Part shown: one piece after another, positions 1 through 9,218 of the stretch
How the letters are laid out: each line of letters starts with the position of its first letter
Numbering within the stretch: the stretch's first letter is position 1
Assembly: GCF_018141185.1 (NCBI RefSeq)
Contig: NZ_CP058560.1
Coordinates: 868,001 to 932,000, forward strand
Source of the DNA: Methanobacterium alkalithermotolerans
Lineage (GTDB): Archaea; Methanobacteriota; Methanobacteria; Methanobacteriales; Methanobacteriaceae
Reading direction: 5' to 3'
Length of the DNA stretch: 64,000 nucleotides
Notes under the pieces: generated by a model
What the model saw: the letters and a program-made list of their open reading frames with translations, nothing else
What the model was told of the DNA's origin: nothing
Databases searched by the model: none
Made by a program: the position numbers and the translations under genes

Positions 1-1829
1 CCAACTAGAACCGTCATCTCCGGAACAGTCAATGTTAGTAATTGCGCTTTGTCCACCAGCAATTCTTCAGGTCTAGCAGCATATATGGTCTTTTGATAGT
101 TGCGGAATCCGTCAGCAATTGGTTCAAGATAAATGAATGAATCAACATCAGTTTCTTCCTGTGAAGCGTCCATTCGTCCCGGTGTAAAGGGTACCTTCAT
201 ATCATAACCAGCATTTTTAACAGCCTGCTCCACCCCTGCACAGCCTGCTAGAACAATTAAATCTGCCAGAGAGACCATCTTGTCGCCTGACTGGGTCTGG
301 TTAAATTCAAGCTGAATTCCCTCAAGAATATCCAGCACTTTGGTTAACTGGAGGGGTTGGTTTACTTCCCAATTTTTTTGTGGTTCCAGGCGAATACGGG
401 CACCATTAGCACCACCACGTTTGTCTGAGCCACGGAAAGTAGACGCAGATGCCCATGCAGTGTAAACCATCTCTGGAATAGTCAAATCAGAATCCATTAT
501 CCTGTCCTTGAGGGTGTTAATGTCTTCTTCATTAATCAATTCATGATTTACTGCAGGGATAGGGTCCTGCCAGATGAGTTCCTCTTCTGGTACCTCTGGG
601 CCAAGATAGCGTGACAGTGGTCCCATGTCACGGTGGGTAAGTTTAAACCATGCCCGGGCGAATGCATCTGCAAATTGATCTGGATTTTCATAGAAGCGCC
701 TTGAAATTTTTTCATAGTCAGGGTCCAATCGTAAAGAGAGGTCTGTGGTTAGCATACCTGGAGTTCGACGTTTTGATGAATCATGAGGATCAGGAACAGT
801 ACCAGCACCCGCATCACCCTTAGGTTTCCACTGGTAGGCACCGGCCGGACTTTTTGTCAGCTCCCATTCAAATTCAAATAATATCCGGAAGAAGTTATTG
901 TCCCATTTAATAGGGGTGTTGGTCCAGATAACTTCCGGTCCGCCGGTAATGGTGTCGTTGCCTTTTCCCGTGCCAAATTTGCTCTTCCAGCCAAGACCCT
1001 GCTCCTGAAGGGGAGCTGCTTCTGGCTCTGGACCCACTAATGATGGATCACCAGCCCCGTGGGTTTTACCAAATGCATGGCCACCTGCAATCAGGGCCAC
1101 TGTTTCCTCATCATTCATAGCCATACGAGCAAAACTCTCCCTGATATCACGAGCAGCAGCAATAGGGTCTGGCTTTCCATTAGGTCCTTCCGGGTTAACA
1201 TAAATTAAACCCATCTGAACAGCAGCCAGGGGATTTTCAAGTTCACGATCGCCAGTATAACGTTCATCTTCCAGCCATTCGCTCTCTGAACCCCAGTATA
1301 TATCTTTTTCTGGCTCCCAAATGTCTTCACGCCCACCACCAAAACCAAAAGTCTTAAAGCCCATGGATTCCAGGGCTACATTTCCCACAAGAATCATCAA
1401 GTCAGCCCAGGATATTTTCCGGCCGTATTTCTGCTTAATGGGCCACAAAAGTCGCCTTGCTTTGTCAAGGTTTGCGTTATCAGGCCAGCTGTTTAGAGGG
1501 GCAAAACGCTGACTACCACTTCCTCCTCCACCACGGCCATCACCAATACGGTAAGTACCGGCACTATGCCAGGCCATCCTGATGAATAAAGGCCCATAAT
1601 GACCAAAATCAGCTGGCCACCAATCTTGTGAATCAGTCATAAGTTTATGAAGGTCTTTTTTTAAGGAATCTAAGTCAAGACTCTTGAATTCTTCAGCATA
1701 ATTAAAATCTTCACCCATGGGATCTGACTTAGAGGAATGTTGACGCAGAATATCAAGATTTAATCTTTCTGGCCACCAATCAATGTTAGTCATACCACCA
1801 TTTACCCTTTTTATAGTTTTTTTATGCAT
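1..1829 (-). CDS. katG: Catalase-peroxidase KatG (C-terminus beyond left edge)
   Basis: Bifunctional haem catalase and peroxidase that removes hydrogen peroxide. I translated the minus strand from the ATG at 1829 and found no stop to base 1, giving about 609 residues of a family that is usually about 730. The distal haem site is visible as RMAWHSAGTYR (Arg84, Trp87, His88), the proximal His lies in GGHAFGKTHG, and the crosslink Tyr lies in the YVNPEGPNG segment. The end at the window edge reads LLVDKAQLLTLTVPEMTVLV, typical of the C-terminal domain. A second possible ATG lies 12 codons in (MTNIDWWPE). In a strict anaerobe this is an oxygen-defence gene; the family is widely transferred from bacteria, but transfer here is only inferred. 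Confidence 0.96.
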   Translation of the reverse strand, partial: MHKKTIKRVNGGMTNIDWWPERLNLDILRQHSSKSDPMGEDFNYAEEFKSLDLDSLKKDLHKLMTDSQDWWPADFGHYGPLFIRMAWHSAGTYRIGDGRGGGGSGSQRFAPLNSWPDNANLDKARRLLWPIKQKYGRKISWADLMILVGNVALESMGFKTFGFGGGREDIWEPEKDIYWGSESEWLEDERYTGDRELENPLAAVQMGLIYVNPEGPNGKPDPIAAARDIRESFARMAMNDEETVALIAGGHAFGKTHGAGDPSLVGPEPEAAPLQEQGLGWKSKFGTGKGNDTITGGPEVIWTNTPIKWDNNFFRILFEFEWELTKSPAGAYQWKPKGDAGAGTVPDPHDSSKRRTPGMLTTDLSLRLDPDYEKISRRFYENPDQFADAFARAWFKLTHRDMGPLSRYLGPEVPEEELIWQDPIPAVNHELINEEDINTLKDRIMDSDLTIPEMVYTAWASASTFRGSDKRGGANGARIRLEPQKNWEVNQPLQLTKVLDILEGIQLEFNQTQSGDKMVSLADLIVLAGCAGVEQAVKNAGYDMKVPFTPGRMDASQEETDVDSFIYLEPIADGFRNYQKTIYAARPEELLVDKAQLLTLTVPEMTVLV

Positions 1830-2064
1830 TATTTCACTCTCTTTTTACCCTTTCTACTCAATCAGGTTAATTGCAGAACCTTTGGATTTTATGTTTTAGA
1901 TTTTAAATTATTTTATAGCATGTCATTTAATATGTTTTGAATTTTATAATAGTTTTTCCAATTATTATTATTTACCACTTTTATTAAAAAATTTTTATTA
2001 ATTATTATTTCATCCCGACCATAAATGTATTTAAATCTAATGAATTTCTCCTGAAAAAATGGTT

Positions 2065-3114
2065 TTAGCTATTATTTTTATCCTTAACCCTTTCATCCCG
2101 GTAAACCTTTAAGGCCCCATAGGTTATTCCCAGTATAAGAGGACCTATAAATAGTCCTGGCAGTCCCATGGTTACTGCACCATAGATGAATCCCAAAAGA
2201 AAAACCAGGGGATGAACTTCTGAGTATTTAACTGAAATTTTAGGCCTTATATAAAAATCTGTGCTGGTTTGAATAATCCAGCCCAGTGCAATCACCATGA
2301 CCCCCTGGAAAGTGTTGCCCAGGAGTATGCTCACAATTCCTATTAAACCATACACTATCCAGGGCCCGATTATGGGTATAAACATGGCCACTCCACTAAC
2401 AATAGCCAGTAAAATAACATAAGGATATCCCAGTAAGTAATAGATTATACCAGATAATATCCCCAAAATCACCGCGGGAATCACATTACCTGCTATGATG
2501 CTTTTAAGGACGTCTTCAGCGCTTTTGACGAGTTTCTTATAAAATTCGCGATCACCCACAGGTACCATGTCTTTAATAAATTTAATCACTTTGTGTCCGT
2601 CCCGGGCAAAGTAAAATGTTGAAAAGAGTAATATGAAAATTTGAGCTGCCAGGGCAGGAATAGAGCTAAGTATGGAAATGGTCTGGCCATATAAAAAGGA
2701 TATAAATTGTATGATTCCCGACTGTATTATATCCAGGACTTCTTCTGAAGCCCCGTTAAGGGGAGATAAGTTGCGCAGGGTAGTTCCAATTCTGCTGCTA
2801 TTGGTTAAATCTGGTGAAGATCGAGGTATTCCTTCTACAATATATCCCCCTATGGTCAAGAACTCACCAAAGGTGAAATAAAATAGTACCAATAACGGGA
2901 TGGCCAGTATGATAATCCCCAGGCTAATGGACAGGGACTCATATTTAACATAAGGCTGGATTTTTTTGGAAATAAATCGAATATAGTAGGCTAAAATTGC
3001 TCCAAAAATTACAGTGGAGAGTACAGGAGTTAAAATAGCAAATGAAATAATGAATAATACTAGTAACAAAGGTATAATGGTTGAAAAAGATATTTTTTGA
3101 AAATGGGGAAACAT
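2065..3114 (-). CDS. AI-2E family transporter (PerM/UPF0118 type membrane protein)
   Basis: A 349-residue multi-pass membrane protein. Hydrophobic segments lie near residues 10-45, 55-75, 145-170, a long cluster at 205-290 and 300-335, with a soluble stretch at about 75-145, matching the AI-2E/PerM family. The segment GYPYVILLAIVSGVAMFIPIIGP is characteristic. Family members export small molecules or ions, and the substrate cannot be told from sequence. AAGGTGAT just upstream supports the ATG at 3114. It appears to be a single gene between AT-rich spacers. Confidence 0.88.
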   Translation of the reverse strand: MFPHFQKISFSTIIPLLLVLFIISFAILTPVLSTVIFGAILAYYIRFISKKIQPYVKYESLSISLGIIILAIPLLVLFYFTFGEFLTIGGYIVEGIPRSSPDLTNSSRIGTTLRNLSPLNGASEEVLDIIQSGIIQFISFLYGQTISILSSIPALAAQIFILLFSTFYFARDGHKVIKFIKDMVPVGDREFYKKLVKSAEDVLKSIIAGNVIPAVILGILSGIIYYLLGYPYVILLAIVSGVAMFIPIIGPWIVYGLIGIVSILLGNTFQGVMVIALGWIIQTSTDFYIRPKISVKYSEVHPLVFLLGFIYGAVTMGLPGLFIGPLILGITYGALKVYRDERVKDKNNS

Positions 3115-3326
3115 GTAATCACCTTATTTAATTAGATTTAAAAAATATTCTCTGAAGTTAAAATATAGGAATAAATTTAAGAAAAATCAATTTTTAATGA
3201 AATTTCTAAAATGTTATTAGTGCTTTATCCCATAAAGATTTGCGGATTTTTAAAATATTTTAAAGAAATGTTAATTTTAATTAAAATCTCAAATCCTATT
3301 TTTAATCCGGGATTTATTTTTGTAAT

Positions 3327-4643
3327 CTAATAAGGGGTTCTCTGGAAAGTTAAATCTAGCCAGTCCAGAATTTTTTTATTGGACAAGGGTAAATTACCCA
3401 CCTGACAGTGATCTCCTGCCCCTTCTGCTGTTTTAAAGAGTAAGAATGTTTTGGGGCATTTAAGTTGATGATATAGCATAGGAGCCTGGCCCTTCATACT
3501 TAAATCATTTTCAGAATCACAAATAAGAGCAGGAGATTTTATTTTATCGGCTGAATCGATCATATTACACTCTGAATACTTCACCAGGAAGTCAGCAGGA
3601 GAATCTGCTTTAAAGGTGTACATTCCATTTTCAAAAAACCAGGCCATCAACGTACTATTTTCCATACGGCTCTCGATTTCAGCATTAATTTCTTCAGGAT
3701 TATTTTCAATATATTCCATTAATTCCTCCCGGGTAATGTTAAGATTATGGGCCATTCCCCTGACAGGATCATAAACTCCACCATTGGCAATCACCGCTTT
3801 TATTCTAGGATCATGGGCCGCCGCCCGGGGGGCCATGTATCCCCCAAAGCTCAGGCCATAGAAAGCCAGTTTTTCAGGATCCACTTCACTACGAGATAAA
3901 GCATAACTTACCACAGGTTGTGCTACTTTTTCCCAGTCTGGTCTAAAGGGTAGACCCTGTACCCGAATGACCCTTCCCTGCCCCGGTCCTTCAAAAGTTA
4001 AAACATTATAACCCCTCTGGTTGGCTGCCACCGCATATACATAGAGTTCTTCCTGAGTACCATCAAAGCCTGTCTGGATAATAAGAGTGGGCCGTGATTT
4101 TCCGGATTCATCTACCTTATAAAAATAAGCAGGTAAGGTGGTATTTTCATAGGGTATTTCCACGGCCTCTATTTCAGGTTTTGATAATCCCGCCGCTATC
4201 TGAAAACATTCATGGCTTTTATTCCAGCTGGCAATTATTCGGGGATCTTCTGGATTACCATGCAGATAAAACTCACTAACCCGGTAGTAGTTGCCTGCCA
4301 TTAGGTACTCTTCCCTGGCTTTATTGTTTTTTCCTTGGGAAAGACTGCTATTGGCTTTTTTTTCAGTTTTCAGGGCAAGCTGGTGCCAGGCACTATACCA
4401 ACTTTCAGTATCCCCTGATTTAATATCAGAAGCAGCTTCCAGGCATTCTTGAACCGAAGATGTGCCATAGGCCGATTGGCCTACAATACGTATGAATTCA
4501 AAGTGAAAAGAAGAATCATTGAATAGAACCACTTCCGAATTATAAACTGTGAATTCTCCCATTGTCCAACCCGGATTAGAAAAAGTAGCAAAAAAAGTAA
4601 TTAAAAATATGAGCAGTACTAGGAGGTAGTTTATTTTATTCAT
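3327..4643 (-). CDS. Exported alpha/beta hydrolase
   Basis: A 438-residue hydrolase with an N-terminal hydrophobic signal or anchor (about residues 5-25), so it probably acts outside the membrane. The nucleophile elbow is GLSFGGY; a likely acid is the Asp in CDSENDLS, and the catalytic His is about residue 412 in GAGDHCQVGN. A helical region at about 65-155 precedes the catalytic core, as in the FrsA/DUF1100 and dihydropseudooxynicotine hydrolase group. The substrate is unknown. AGGTGCAGG upstream of the ATG acts as ribosome binding site. Confidence 0.82.
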   Translation of the reverse strand: MNKINYLLVLLIFLITFFATFSNPGWTMGEFTVYNSEVVLFNDSSFHFEFIRIVGQSAYGTSSVQECLEAASDIKSGDTESWYSAWHQLALKTEKKANSSLSQGKNNKAREEYLMAGNYYRVSEFYLHGNPEDPRIIASWNKSHECFQIAAGLSKPEIEAVEIPYENTTLPAYFYKVDESGKSRPTLIIQTGFDGTQEELYVYAVAANQRGYNVLTFEGPGQGRVIRVQGLPFRPDWEKVAQPVVSYALSRSEVDPEKLAFYGLSFGGYMAPRAAAHDPRIKAVIANGGVYDPVRGMAHNLNITREELMEYIENNPEEINAEIESRMENSTLMAWFFENGMYTFKADSPADFLVKYSECNMIDSADKIKSPALICDSENDLSMKGQAPMLYHQLKCPKTFLLFKTAEGAGDHCQVGNLPLSNKKILDWLDLTFQRTPY

Positions 4644-4707
4644 TCCTGCACCTGATATGGAATTTATGCCAGATAGGCAATTTGATCCTTCTAAACAAAA
4701 ATTTATC

Positions 4708-5247
4708 TTACAATAACCGGACTATAAATTGGGAATATTTATTTTTATCCCCGGCCCCCCATACTGTATGCCCAAATTTAGTGGATAATTTAACCTTCAT
4801 ATTTTTATCTTCCAGTGCCTGGGCCATGATTGTATTAGAATCCTGATCTTCGCTTCCAGCCAGCGTATAAACAGCAGTAATAATATTTTCAGTGGGTTTT
4901 AAATTATTTAGATAGGTTTCCACAGGTCCGGTGGGTTTGGCACCATAAGTGGGACTTCCCACAATCAAGAGATCATATCCAGAGGTATTCAGTGCTACAG
5001 CAGATCTAACTCCAGCTAAAGTTACTTCATAGCCATTTGATTTTAGTTCTTCAGCCATATATATCGCTGCGGTTCTAGTTCCACCGGTCAAGCCAGGATC
5101 ATAAACAATCAAGGCTTTTCCCCTGATATCTCCAGAAGGTTTTATAAAGTGGGAACTTTTACTTCTAATAACCCCTATTAACCATGATATGATCATTATA
5201 AAAATTAATAAACCTATAAATACCCCTAAAATCATTAATATGTCCAT
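4708..5247 (-). CDS. Membrane-anchored flavodoxin family protein
   Basis: A 179-residue protein with one N-terminal membrane helix (residues 3-27) followed by a flavodoxin fold from about residue 45. The strand-loop ALIVYDPGLTGGTRTAA is the FMN phosphate-binding region, and DLLIVGSPTYGAKPTGPVETYL is the second flavin loop. It likely carries electrons at the membrane face; the partner is unknown. GGAGGT lies upstream of the ATG. It follows the hydrolase gene on the same strand, but no shared function is evident. Confidence 0.85.
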   Translation of the reverse strand: MDILMILGVFIGLLIFIMIISWLIGVIRSKSSHFIKPSGDIRGKALIVYDPGLTGGTRTAAIYMAEELKSNGYEVTLAGVRSAVALNTSGYDLLIVGSPTYGAKPTGPVETYLNNLKPTENIITAVYTLAGSEDQDSNTIMAQALEDKNMKVKLSTKFGHTVWGAGDKNKYSQFIVRLL

Positions 5248-5324
5248 TTTTTTACCTCCACTAAATTATTTTAATCATTATGCAATAATAAATTTTTGAT
5301 AAATAAGGCAATAATTTATAAATT

Positions 5325-5828
5325 TTAATATTCATATACGGCAGGAGACTTTGATGGTAGTTTATTCCACATTTTATCTTTTAAAATAACTATTAATGCT
5401 GCTGAATTGATTAATATCAAGAAAGCTAACTGGTAGGCAACTCCTATTGACGAAGGAATGATTATTAAAGTACCCATAGTGTTTACACTGGTATGGAATA
5501 GAGTGGTCATTAGAAGGCTGCCCCGGGTATGGTTATAAATCCAGGTTAATAGGAAGGTTAGGGGAATATTCCAGTAAAATCGGCCCATGAACCCCTCCAA
5601 TCCACCAGGATAGATTCCATTTACATGAAGTGGTAAATACCATAGCATCCATATCAAAGCCAAAATAAGTGTTCCTATCAAGGGAGAGTAAATATTTTGC
5701 AATCGAGGTAAAGCAAAGCCCCTCCATCCTATTTCTTCCCTTAAAGGCCCTCTCACCAAACAAATATTATCCAAAGGAAATAATAAAACCCGAAAGAGTA
5801 ATTTGTGAAATAGGGGACCATAACTCAT
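5325..5828 (-). pseudogene. CPBP family (CAAX-type) membrane protease, 5'-truncated
   Basis: The open frame is 167 residues and begins almost directly at the catalytic motif LREEIGWRGFALPRLQ (the EExxxR of CPBP intramembrane proteases); the second motif FHTSVNTMG is present. Complete members carry 100 or more residues of membrane helices before the first motif. Only about 70 bases separate this frame from the end of the neighbouring gene, so the N-terminal half has no room. A hydrophobic stretch (FGFYYFLWIIF) is readable in another frame just before the motif, hinting at a frameshift too. I read it as a decaying remnant, although a short protein could still be made. Confidence 0.6.
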
Positions 5829-5899
5829 TTTTCAACAGGTATCGATATCATATTAATACATCTTATTTTCTTTTGTGTTATCTTAAGTATGATCTATTT

Positions 5900-6736
5900 T
5901 TAATCTAATGAATTATTATTCCATATATTGATTAAAGCCAGTAAAGTTACAAATATCATGGTAAAAAACGTGATTAGTGCCATAGAAATAGTGATGTCAT
6001 TGTACTGGTAAAATATTGAAAAAATAGTACCCAGGGCCATAATACCATAAACAGCTGCTGCTTCGGACCAGTAGAACTTATTAGATGATTCATGATTTTT
6101 AGGGAGTTTAACGCAGTCATATCTAGAAAGGTACAGGGCAAAAATCTGGAAGAATAAGTATACCACCAAAAACCATCCAAAGAAGTTAGAGATGGGAACT
6201 CCAAAATAAGCTCCTGGAGTAGTCCAGATCCACAGACCCTGCAAAGTTGATGATATAGGGTCCACAGTCAAATCCCACATTACCATAAGAAAAGCCGCAA
6301 TTAATGGCACTATAAAAGCTTGCTTTCCTCCTAATTTTTGGCCATATTGGCCGGTTAAAACATGGGCTAACATCCAGGAAAGATAACCTACGGCAAAATA
6401 GGCAAATATTATAACGAGAGGAACATTCAATAATCCCAGGGTGGGAGAATAATGGTAAAAACCAAAAGGAAACCCTGTGATTATACTCAAATTTTCAAAA
6501 AAGAAGCTAACTGCCCAGGTAATCAGGAAAAATACCAGAATATTTTTTTTACCATATCGTTTTAGTCCATGAAAAATGACGAATATGAATATAAGGGCAG
6601 TAACCAGAAAAGAGTCTATAGCCAGCAAATTAGGATTTTTATAAGTGAACATAAAAAGAATATTAACTATTAAAAAAGCAAGAATCAAAGACCATCTAAA
6701 AAGGTTAAATTTTTTAAAATCTTTTTCTTTCAGCAT
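5900..6736 (-). CDS. Carotenoid biosynthesis family membrane protein (CruF / bisanhydrobacterioruberin hydratase-like)
   Basis: A 278-residue integral membrane protein with about seven or eight hydrophobic segments. It fits the carotenoid biosynthesis family that includes halophile CruF; conserved-looking parts are ENLSIITGFPFGFYHYSP and MWDLTVDPISS...GLWIW. The motif MWDLxxDP is typical of the family. Known members hydrate C50 carotenoids, but many methanogens carry such proteins without a known carotenoid pathway, and no carotenoid synthase gene is seen nearby, so the substrate is open. Confidence 0.75.
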   Translation of the reverse strand: MLKEKDFKKFNLFRWSLILAFLIVNILFMFTYKNPNLLAIDSFLVTALIFIFVIFHGLKRYGKKNILVFFLITWAVSFFFENLSIITGFPFGFYHYSPTLGLLNVPLVIIFAYFAVGYLSWMLAHVLTGQYGQKLGGKQAFIVPLIAAFLMVMWDLTVDPISSTLQGLWIWTTPGAYFGVPISNFFGWFLVVYLFFQIFALYLSRYDCVKLPKNHESSNKFYWSEAAAVYGIMALGTIFSIFYQYNDITISMALITFFTMIFVTLLALINIWNNNSLD

Positions 6737-6883
6737 AATAGCCCTTCTGAATCTTATAATGCACTTAATCTATTATTTAAATAATATTTAATCTTTTCAA
6801 AGTGTTTTAGGAAAAAAATGAGGAATACTTTATTATTCTTGGGTTTGCCTGGTGATAGATTCTGGTAGAATAGTTATGGTGAT

Positions 6884-7588
6884 TTAAATCTTTGAACAGA
6901 TATATGTGACAAAATTTTCGGTTTCAATTACTTTAGAATCTATTGAAAATCCTGTTTTTTTGAATAAACCCTCCATAATCCAGTCATAAGTGCTGAACTC
7001 TTCTTTTATATGGATGATAGTCTCCTGAACCATGGATTTACTGGCTGTTTTTTTCATATTATCTATCATCTGGTTTAGGGATATTTCATATTCCGCAGGA
7101 GGAATGGTAAATACCAGATCAGAAAAATAAAGTTTCCCCCCCTTTTTTAAGCAATTTGACATCTTAAGAAGAGCTACTGATTTCCAGAAATCAGGTAAGT
7201 GATGCATGGCAAATTTAGAAACCATTTTATCTACTTTTGCACCCTGATGCTGGTAGGTTAAAAAACCGGTGCAGTGAGTTTTTATATTATGAATCTGCTT
7301 ATATTTAGCCTTTTTAGTTAATAATTCCAGCATGGATGGGGAAATATCCACTCCAATGACCTCTTTAGCATGAGAAGCTAGTTCCAGGGTAATTTCTCCT
7401 GTCCCACACCCATAATCAAGTACCACCTCTTTTTTAGTTATATTTAGTTTTTCCACCATGTCTTCTGCTTCTTTTTTAAAGTCTCTAAATTGCTGGTGCT
7501 CAAAATCATATTCTGAGGCAATTTCAGACTCTGAGTAATCCACTCCTATCTGTTTTTCTGCAAAATACCATTTTGGATTTGTTTTCAT
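6884..7588 (-). CDS. Class I SAM-dependent methyltransferase
   Basis: A 234-residue Rossmann-fold methyltransferase. Motif I is VVLDYGCGTGEITLELA (SAM binding), motif II covers VIGVDISPSMLELL, and KMVSKFAMHHLPDFWKS with GGKLYFSDLVF follows, as in UbiE/COQ5-like enzymes. The acceptor molecule is unknown. GAAGGAG upstream of the ATG is the ribosome binding site. It lies between the carotenoid-type protein and the receiver-domain gene without close spacing to either. Confidence 0.85.
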   Translation of the reverse strand: MKTNPKWYFAEKQIGVDYSESEIASEYDFEHQQFRDFKKEAEDMVEKLNITKKEVVLDYGCGTGEITLELASHAKEVIGVDISPSMLELLTKKAKYKQIHNIKTHCTGFLTYQHQGAKVDKMVSKFAMHHLPDFWKSVALLKMSNCLKKGGKLYFSDLVFTIPPAEYEISLNQMIDNMKKTASKSMVQETIIHIKEEFSTYDWIMEGLFKKTGFSIDSKVIETENFVTYICSKI

Positions 7589-7794
7589 TTTATGCTCCTT
7601 CTATTTTATTGATAATTGTTAGATAGAAAAAGATATTATATATTGATTAAATTGTTAAATCCGGATTATTTTTCAATATTCGGGTATTGAGTTCTGCCAT
7701 ATCTAGATTAAGCTTTTCTATCAGGAATTATTCTATTGAATCCATTAGTGGTGATATTCACAGTTTATGTAATAAAATTTGATATTCAATTACT

Positions 7795-8145
7795 CTAAAA
7801 AGCTCGGGAGATACAATATTCTAAATGATCCTGTTTTATGGGCATACTTAAAATTATAGCGTTTTCTGGTAGTTGTAAGGATTTATTTAAACAATTTTTA
7901 ATAAAAACAGCAATAAAGATTATAGGGATTTTGAAATGTTCTATCTGTTGAAACACTTCCACACCACTCATTTTACCTTTTAATTGAACATTGATTAAAA
8001 TTAGATCAGGATTTAAATCTTTTATATATTTAATGGCCTCTTCTGCGGTAGAAGTTACGGCCACTACATTATGGCCTAATTTTGACAGGTTAAATTTTAA
8101 ATCAGAGATAATGGATGTTTGATCTTCAATAATAAGGATATTCAT
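7795..8145 (-). CDS. Stand-alone receiver domain lacking the phospho-acceptor Asp
   Basis: A 116-residue single receiver (REC) domain. The acidic pair Glu7-Asp8 is present (ILIIEDQ), but the usual phospho-acceptor Asp is Asn52 in PDLILINVQL; I confirmed the AAT codon in the DNA. The usual Thr/Ser on strand 4 is Ala79 (PIIFIAVF), and the usual Lys before Pro is Met101 (ILSMPIKQ). All three residues of the switch chemistry are thus replaced, so it is probably a pseudo-receiver or a decaying gene. No histidine kinase lies nearby, and the ribosome binding site is weak. Confidence 0.78.
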   Translation of the reverse strand: MNILIIEDQTSIISDLKFNLSKLGHNVVAVTSTAEEAIKYIKDLNPDLILINVQLKGKMSGVEVFQQIEHFKIPIIFIAVFIKNCLNKSLQLPENAIILSMPIKQDHLEYCISRAF

Positions 8146-8190
8146 AAAATCAACAACATTACATAATATTAATTGCTTGTTTAGCTATGC

Positions 8191-8628
8191 TTAATTTTTT
8201 AAAGATTTTTTAAAACCTTTATGTGTATTTGGGTTAAATCCTAAATACTCATAAAAAGCAATTGCATCAGTTCTATCGTTTTCAGTGATTAATAAAATCT
8301 GGTAACAGTTATTTTCAATTGCTATCTTCTCAATCTCAGTCATTAATGCTTTTCCCGCGCCTTTTCTTCTGTATTTATGATCAACGACTAAATTTTCAAT
8401 TAACATAAATGGTTTACATTCACCATAGAGTTCTTCACATATGATCCCAGATAATGACCCAATCAAATGATTTCCTTCCAAAGCACTTAAAAAAATATAT
8501 TTGGAATCTTCTTCTAACTCTATAAACTTTCTTTCCATTAATTCAGTTGATGAATCTTCATTCCAAAAATCCTTATACAGCATTGCTAAGGCAGGTATAT
8601 CTTGTTTAACCATTCTTTTTATTTCCAT
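8191..8628 (-). CDS. GNAT family N-acetyltransferase
   Basis: A 145-residue single-domain GNAT. The acetyl-CoA pyrophosphate loop is visible in VVDHKYRRKGAGKALM (R/Q-x-x-G-x-G/A type), followed by the helix MTEIEKIAIENNC and the C-terminal FYEYLGFNPN motif. The substrate is unknown. A TTG two codons upstream is possible, but the ATG at 8628 sits better behind GGGACGGA. Confidence 0.84.
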   Translation of the reverse strand: MEIKRMVKQDIPALAMLYKDFWNEDSSTELMERKFIELEEDSKYIFLSALEGNHLIGSLSGIICEELYGECKPFMLIENLVVDHKYRRKGAGKALMTEIEKIAIENNCYQILLITENDRTDAIAFYEYLGFNPNTHKGFKKSLKN

Positions 8629-8709
8629 TTTCAAATTCCGTCCCTTTATTTGTTAAAAACTATGCAGTAGGTGAAATCATCCCTAGCAGCACTTTGAATT
8701 TAAAGTAGT

Positions 8710-8722
8710 GGTCACTCTGACC
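8710..8722. repeat. Short GC-rich inverted repeat GGTCA-CTC-TGACC
   Basis: A perfect 5-bp inverted repeat with a 3-base loop inside a GC-rich island of about 25 bases, in otherwise AT-rich spacer between the acetyltransferase and tautomerase genes. It could be an operator for either flanking gene or a fragment of an old mobile element. Nothing else in this spacer looks coding. Confidence 0.35.
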
Positions 8723-8911
8723 CCGTGGACTAAGATATTTTTAGTATAATTAAGAACCCATATAGCCATTTATTTTAATTAAATTTTAGTAATTTTTTAT
8801 AATTGAATTCTGCCAGGTGAAACGATTGCTGTGGAGAATGAAAAATAATTATACCTCCAAATATAAAACAAATTTAATGTCTGAATAATCAATAAATAAG
8901 GAGATGAAAAT

Positions 8912-9115
8912 ATGCCTTTAATAACGATTGAAGCTGGAAAAATGCCAGATGATGTGAGAATAAAATTAATGAAAAAATTAACTGAAGTATCTGCTGAGAT
9001 TACTGGAATACCTGAGGACTCATTCTGGGTATTTGTAAAAGAATTGGGCCCAGATAGTACAATGATTGGGGGAAAAACTCTATCAGAGGTAGTAAAAGAA
9101 CGTGAAGGTAAATAA
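8912..9115 (+). CDS. 4-oxalocrotonate tautomerase family protein
   Basis: A 67-residue protein that starts Met-Pro, so removal of Met exposes the catalytic Pro1 of the tautomerase superfamily. The length, the strand PLITIEAG and the helix VRIKLMKKLTEVSAEITGIP fit the 4-OT/DmpI type, which works as a small oligomer. AAGGAGATG before the ATG is a good ribosome binding site. The physiological substrate in methanogens is unknown. Confidence 0.88.
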   Translation: MPLITIEAGKMPDDVRIKLMKKLTEVSAEITGIPEDSFWVFVKELGPDSTMIGGKTLSEVVKEREGK

Positions 9116-9218
9116 TTGTCAATTTTACTCATTTTTTTATATTCTCTAAATTAATCTAAAGTTATAAGGGAGTTTATATCCCCACTTACTAATACTCGAA
9201 TAATATGATTATTGCAAA

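Noticed and set aside
1321..1512. A short plus-strand frame within katG
   Set aside because: It lies entirely within the strongly supported katG reading frame on the other strand and has no family features.
8797..9132. A 111-codon minus-strand frame over the tautomerase gene
   Set aside because: The plus-strand tautomerase has a good ribosome binding site, Pro1 and family length; the opposite frame shows no recognisable features.
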